Part shown: positions 41,154-44,212 of the stretch, piece after piece
Numbering within the stretch: position 1 is the first letter of the stretch
How the letters are laid out: each line of letters starts with the position of its first letter
NCBI GenBank assembly: GCA_002337925.1
Contig: DDHB01000082.1
Span: 13,380-57,591 of the forward strand
DNA from: Sporomusaceae bacterium UBA1887
GTDB taxonomy: Bacteria > Bacillota > Negativicutes > Sporomusales > DSM-15969
Length of the DNA stretch: 44,212 nt
Direction of reading: 5' to 3'
Notes under the pieces: generated by a model
Told to the model about the DNA's origin: nothing
The model's input: only the letters and a program-made list of their open reading frames with translations
Database searches by the model: none
Position numbers and translations under genes: made by a program

Positions 41154-41486
41154 TCAGTCCACTAATACAATTAATTTTCTGCCTAACAGCATGCGCAGGA
41201 AGACGATCAACCGTTCCAAAACAGGCTCAGCCTGCTCGCCAAATTCCTCACCCATCAGCCGGGCAATATCAGCAACTGTGTATTCACCATTACAATGGCG
41301 CCAGACAAAAGCACCATAAGCATCAAGCTTGATATATGTTTGCTGCGGCGTCCGAAAGAAACGGGAACACAGTTTGCTCAGCCAGTGGTTATGATACACA
41401 ACCAGCTGCTGCTCATCCGCTATTGCTGCCACATGCTCACGACCGGCCGGGCGCTTTATCATGAGATTATTTTGCCGCTTGGTCAT
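41154..41486 (-). CDS. PqqD-like peptide-binding protein
   Basis: This protein of 110 residues resembles PqqD, the RRE fold that binds precursor peptides in ribosomal peptide maturation. KLDAYGAFVWRHCNGEYTVADIARLMGEEFGE is the hallmark segment: LDxxGAxVWxxxDGxxTVxDIxxxLxxxF. RLIVFLRMLLGRKLIVLV forms the last helix and strand. The N-terminal 45 residues are basic and variable. Its ATG shares one base with the OPT stop codon (TAATG), so the two are translationally coupled. No radical SAM or precursor peptide gene is adjacent. An RRE fold tied to an oligopeptide transporter suggests it binds a peptide on the inner side of the membrane, an interpretation that needs testing. Confidence 0.8.
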   Translation of the reverse strand: MTKRQNNLMIKRPAGREHVAAIADEQQLVVYHNHWLSKLCSRFFRTPQQTYIKLDAYGAFVWRHCNGEYTVADIARLMGEEFGEQAEPVLERLIVFLRMLLGRKLIVLVD

Positions 41487-43411
41487 TATTCATTTTCCTT
41501 ATTCCATTTGAAGCTCAGGCAGTGCCGCAGGAAGCCAATAGCCAATATAACGAATATGCCCATCGACACCTCATTGACAAAACCGCCCCACTTCATACCT
41601 AATGACATATCAACATTTTCATATACCAACAGTGCCAATACAACGCCCATCAGAGAATCGCCGGCAATCAAACCGGATGCAAGTAGAATGCCTTCTTCGG
41701 TCCGCTTTTTAAGCTCTTCAACGTGCTTCACTGTTTTAGTCAGAAGCAAGCTCAACAGGCCGCCGACAGCAATTGCTGCATTCAAGTGGATTGGCAGATA
41801 CATACCTACGGCAAATGCCAAGACGGAAATACCTAATAGCTCAGCAACCACTGCTACAAAAGCGCCAATTCCAACCAATGCCCATGGCAGCGAGCCATCA
41901 ATAACACCTTTTACCACAAGGGACATTAAGGTAGCCTGTGGGGCAGCCAGTTCTTTGGTACCGAAGCCATAAGCACTGTTCAGCATCATCAGCGTCCATC
42001 CGATAACGGCAGCTGAAGCTACTACGCCAATGAGCAATGCATATTGCTGCCGGTAGGGTGTTGCACCAATTAAAAAGGCTGTTTTTAAGTCCTGTGAAGT
42101 ATCACCTGCCATGGCAATGGAGATGCAGACAAGAGCGCCGATGCTCAAAGCCGCTAGCATCCCTTCTGTTCCGGTATACCCCATGGCTTTTAAGAGGACG
42201 CTGACCAGAATCAGTGTGCCAATGGTCATACCAGAGACCGGATTGCTGGAAGATCCAATTAAACCAACAATGCGCGACGATACGGTAGTAAAGAAAAAGC
42301 CGAATACTACTACCATAATGGCGCCGATTACGCCCATATGCAGCTGCGGCAAGAATGCGCAGGCAAGGAATATAATCACCGTTCCTATTAGGATAGACAT
42401 GACAGGCATATCTTTTTGCGTTCTGAGACTGTCGTTAGCAGCTGCAGCGCCGCCTTTCGTCAAACCGCTCATTGAGGCCTTAAAAGAACTGATGATAGTA
42501 GGCATAGACTTCAGCAAGCTGAACATACCGCCCACTGCCACGCCGCCAGCTCCAATATAACGGATGTATTTACTCCATAATGCCCAGTGATCCATTTCTG
42601 ATATGGGTGTTGTCGCCGGGAAAACCGGTGTTGTCAGCCCACTGCCGAAATAAGAAATCAAAGGCATCAGTACCAGCCAGCTGAGAATACTGCCGGCAAA
42701 CATTGTGAAGGCTGCTCGCGGCCCAATAATAAAACCAACACCCATTAGTGCAGGCAATACGTCAAAGCCGATTGCTGCTCCCTTCAAACCAGGGATAGCC
42801 CATTCGGGATTTTCTTCCCAAATGCCTAAAGCACCCATCAGAAACTTATAGCCAGCCCCAATACCAATACCGGCAAATACCGTTTTGGCACCAGTACCGC
42901 CCTGGTCACCGACAACAAGCACTTCGGCACAGGCAGTACCTTCAGGGTAAGGTAAATTGGCATGTTCGTCAACAATTAAATAGCGACGCAGCGGGATCAT
43001 CAGCAGAACTCCCAGCGAACCGCCAAGTAAAGCCATTATGGTCATGGTCATCATGTCCGGCGCATAGCCCCATAAGAAAAATGCCGGCACAGTAAAAATC
43101 ATACCGGCTGCTACTGCTTCGCCGGAAGAGGCAATTGATTGGGCTACTGTGTTTTCCAGAACAGTTCCCCGTTTAAAGACACCCTTTAACAGCCCCATGG
43201 AAATAACGGCTGCCGGAATAGTGGCACTTACCGTCATCCCCGCCTTAAGACCGAGATAGGCGTTGGCCATGCCGAAGATAATTGCCAATACTGCCCCCAT
43301 GATAATTGCGGTTGCCGTAAACTCCGGGATAACTTTGTCGGCAGCCACGTAAGGAGCGTACTCCCGCCCTGACACATTCAGATAATCGAGGCGGCGTTCT
43401 TCACTGCTCAT
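41486..43411 (-). CDS. OPT-family oligopeptide transporter
   Basis: This is a proton-coupled oligopeptide transporter of the OPT family with about 15 to 16 transmembrane segments in 641 residues. FTATAIIMGAVLAIIFGMANAYLGLKAGMTVSATIPAAVISMGLL is the N-terminal signature region. FFLWGYAPDMM, LPYPEGTACAEVLVVGDQGG and SSSNPVSGMTIGTLILVSVLL are typical of the bacterial branch. GDTSQDLKTAFLIGATPYRQQYALLIGVV near residue 455 is the most conserved segment, and MYLPIHLNAAIAVGGLLSLLL lies near 550. The start ATG 43411 has AAAGGGGAGGA upstream. The reading to 43471 adds 20 residues that lack a ribosome site. It begins a four-gene unit with a PqqD-like protein, a small membrane protein and an aminopeptidase. 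A PucR-type regulator is encoded upstream and may control it. Confidence 0.94.
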   Translation of the reverse strand: MSSEERRLDYLNVSGREYAPYVAADKVIPEFTATAIIMGAVLAIIFGMANAYLGLKAGMTVSATIPAAVISMGLLKGVFKRGTVLENTVAQSIASSGEAVAAGMIFTVPAFFLWGYAPDMMTMTIMALLGGSLGVLLMIPLRRYLIVDEHANLPYPEGTACAEVLVVGDQGGTGAKTVFAGIGIGAGYKFLMGALGIWEENPEWAIPGLKGAAIGFDVLPALMGVGFIIGPRAAFTMFAGSILSWLVLMPLISYFGSGLTTPVFPATTPISEMDHWALWSKYIRYIGAGGVAVGGMFSLLKSMPTIISSFKASMSGLTKGGAAAANDSLRTQKDMPVMSILIGTVIIFLACAFLPQLHMGVIGAIMVVVFGFFFTTVSSRIVGLIGSSSNPVSGMTIGTLILVSVLLKAMGYTGTEGMLAALSIGALVCISIAMAGDTSQDLKTAFLIGATPYRQQYALLIGVVASAAVIGWTLMMLNSAYGFGTKELAAPQATLMSLVVKGVIDGSLPWALVGIGAFVAVVAELLGISVLAFAVGMYLPIHLNAAIAVGGLLSLLLTKTVKHVEELKKRTEEGILLASGLIAGDSLMGVVLALLVYENVDMSLGMKWGGFVNEVSMGIFVILAIGFLRHCLSFKWNKENE

Positions 43412-43497
43412 AAAATCCTCCCCTTTAAATAAAAAATGATAACTACTCAGACTTATCTTACTGCTAAACATTTGTGCACCGCATTAGCACTGTAGCA

Positions 43498-43543
43498 CAA
43501 AAAAAATCACCAATCACTGTCCGAATGTGACAATGGGTGATTT
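43498..43543 (-). terminator. terminator after the PucR-type gene
   Basis: A stem AAATCACC/GGTGATTT (43504-43511 with 43536-43543), with inner pairing CAC/GTG around a central loop, is followed on the minus strand by eight T. It separates the regulator gene from the OPT operon. Confidence 0.85.
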
Positions 43544-43566
43544 CCTTTGCAAGACAAGCCTGTCCG

Positions 43567-44212
43567 TTAGCGCTGCATAAGCGGCCGGATTTTCAAGGCT
43601 AATTGCAAGTTGAACCGGACTTCCGCATCATCCAGATCAACTCCCAATATTTCCTGAATCCGTTCCAGACGGTACTTCATGCTGTTGCGATGAAGAAAAA
43701 GTCCCTGCGCCGCTTTAAAGACATTGCCATTGGCAGTAAAATATTGTTCCAGTGTCTTTACTAAATCATGCCGGACACTGGGCTCCACCTGATCAAGCTT
43801 GCCGATAACCGCCTGATAGTAGGCTTTGACCTCAGGCATATCCCGAACTTTTGTCAGGAACTGATATACACCTAATTCGTCAAAGTAATACACACAGCCG
43901 ATTCGGTTAAGCTTGCGGCCAATCTCTAAAGCTTCTTTTGCTTCTCCGTAAGCCTCTGGCAGCAATCGGTAGTCCCGGCACGGCCGGCTTACGCCTAGGG
44001 CAATCTCCAGTTCGGGCGAGAATACATGCAGTTCATGGCGGATTAGTTCAATGCGTTTCGCTATCGTCTCACTACTTGCCTCTGTCATCAGCGGGCACAA
44101 AATAGTGATGCCGCTTTGCTTGCCCACTACCAACAGGTCGCTTTGCCTGGCTGTAAGCTGAGTAGTCAGCATTGCAATGCCCCATTGCTTAGCAGCAGCA
44201 TCATTCTGCTCT
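43567..44212 (-). CDS. PucR-family transcriptional regulator, 5' end outside window
   Basis: This is the C-terminal 214 residues of a PucR/CdaR-type regulator, open to the window edge. VVGKQSGITILCPL, SETIAKRIELIRHEL, IALGVSRPCRDYRLLPEAYGEAKEALEIGRKL form the GGDEF-like middle domain. FDELGVYQFLTKVRDMPEVKAYYQ leads into the DNA-binding end. LVKTLEQYFTANGNVFKAAQGLFLHRNSMKYRLERIQEILGVDL is the signature HTH_30 segment, in which a helix-turn-helix of N-x-F-K-A-A-Q-G-L-F-L-H-R-N-S is plain. The family regulates purine, sugar-acid or amino-acid use, with the N-terminal domain choosing the inducer; that domain is not in view. It lies next to the OPT operon on the same strand, separated by a terminator, and may regulate it. 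Confidence 0.9.
   Translation of the reverse strand, partial: EQNDAAAKQWGIAMLTTQLTARQSDLLVVGKQSGITILCPLMTEASSETIAKRIELIRHELHVFSPELEIALGVSRPCRDYRLLPEAYGEAKEALEIGRKLNRIGCVYYFDELGVYQFLTKVRDMPEVKAYYQAVIGKLDQVEPSVRHDLVKTLEQYFTANGNVFKAAQGLFLHRNSMKYRLERIQEILGVDLDDAEVRFNLQLALKIRPLMQR

Noticed and set aside
41295..41972. 225-codon open frame on the plus strand opposite the OPT and PqqD-like genes
   Set aside because: It is a shadow of two well-supported minus-strand genes and has low-complexity Thr/Pro/Ser-rich translation.
1..44212. CRISPR array, tRNA, rRNA, phage or transposase genes
   Set aside because: None was seen on either strand. The repeats found are too few and irregular for CRISPR.

Overview
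This window looks like a chromosomal segment of a diderm (Gram-negative-type) Firmicute of the class Negativicutes, probably close to Sporomusa or Pelosinus. The main evidence is an OmpM-type porin with an N-terminal S-layer-homology domain and a barrel-type C-terminus, a second porin without that domain, LPS inner-core heptose genes, and a short LptD-like protein, all with Firmicute-style strong Shine-Dalgarno sites. Nearly everything lies on the minus strand. The window has no tRNA, rRNA, CRISPR array or insertion sequence that I could recognise.

Layout from left to right. (1) 1-3024: the end of galE on the minus strand, diverging from two plus-strand glycosyltransferases. (2) 3058-12531: a lipoteichoic-acid-synthase-like membrane phosphotransferase, a radical SAM protein, a polysaccharide pyruvyl transferase and the nucleotide-sugar genes manC, galU, a UDP-glucuronate 4-epimerase gene and ugd, cut into several units by intrinsic terminators. 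(3) 12648-28670: one long Wzx/Wzy-dependent surface polysaccharide operon, read right to left. Its order is Wza-like exporter, Wzz-like co-polymerase, tyrosine kinase, PglF-, PglE- and PglC-like enzymes (4-amino-6-deoxy sugar and initiating phosphosugar transferase), glycosyltransferases, a beta-propeller protein, Wzy, an ATP-grasp protein, CapA and Wzx. The middle of this operon is clearly more AT-rich than its two ends, as expected for an exchanged serotype cassette. A decayed acyltransferase tail sits at 19685-19801. (4) 28763-29120: a promoter, a 13-bp palindrome, a small ORF and two mutually exclusive hairpins, which together look like a leader for the export operon. (5) 29190-33982: a compact operon lptD-like, rfaE1, rfaE2, GT9 heptosyltransferase, CpsB-type phosphatase. 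(6) 34135-38395: two secreted proteins of unknown function and the two porins. (7) 38396-39778: repeat-rich DNA around a small RNase-H-fold (RuvC/YqgF-like) gene. (8) 39779-44212: an oligopeptide transporter operon (OPT, PqqD-like, small membrane protein, M29-like peptidase) beside a PucR-type regulator cut by the window edge.

How the genes work together. ManC, GalU, Ugd, the epimerases and PglF/PglE supply nucleotide sugars. The PglC-like enzyme loads undecaprenyl phosphate, glycosyltransferases extend the unit, Wzx flips it and Wzy polymerises it. Wzz, the kinase and the PHP phosphatase control chain length, and the Wza-like protein exports the chain. RfaE1/RfaE2 and the GT9 enzyme build the heptose region of LPS core, and the LptD-like protein would act in LPS transport.

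The least expected observations are these. A dispersed 33-base repeat supplies both the ribosome binding site and the only possible start codon of the GT9 gene. The two porin mRNAs share a 16-base leader block about 70 bases before the start codon, with a hairpin further upstream. An inverted pair of long repeats brackets the RuvC-like gene. A possible attenuation device precedes the polysaccharide operon. An ATP-grasp/CapA pair is embedded in a Wzy cluster. An OPT transporter is coupled to a PqqD-like protein. Family assignments come from motif recognition by eye; no database search was run.
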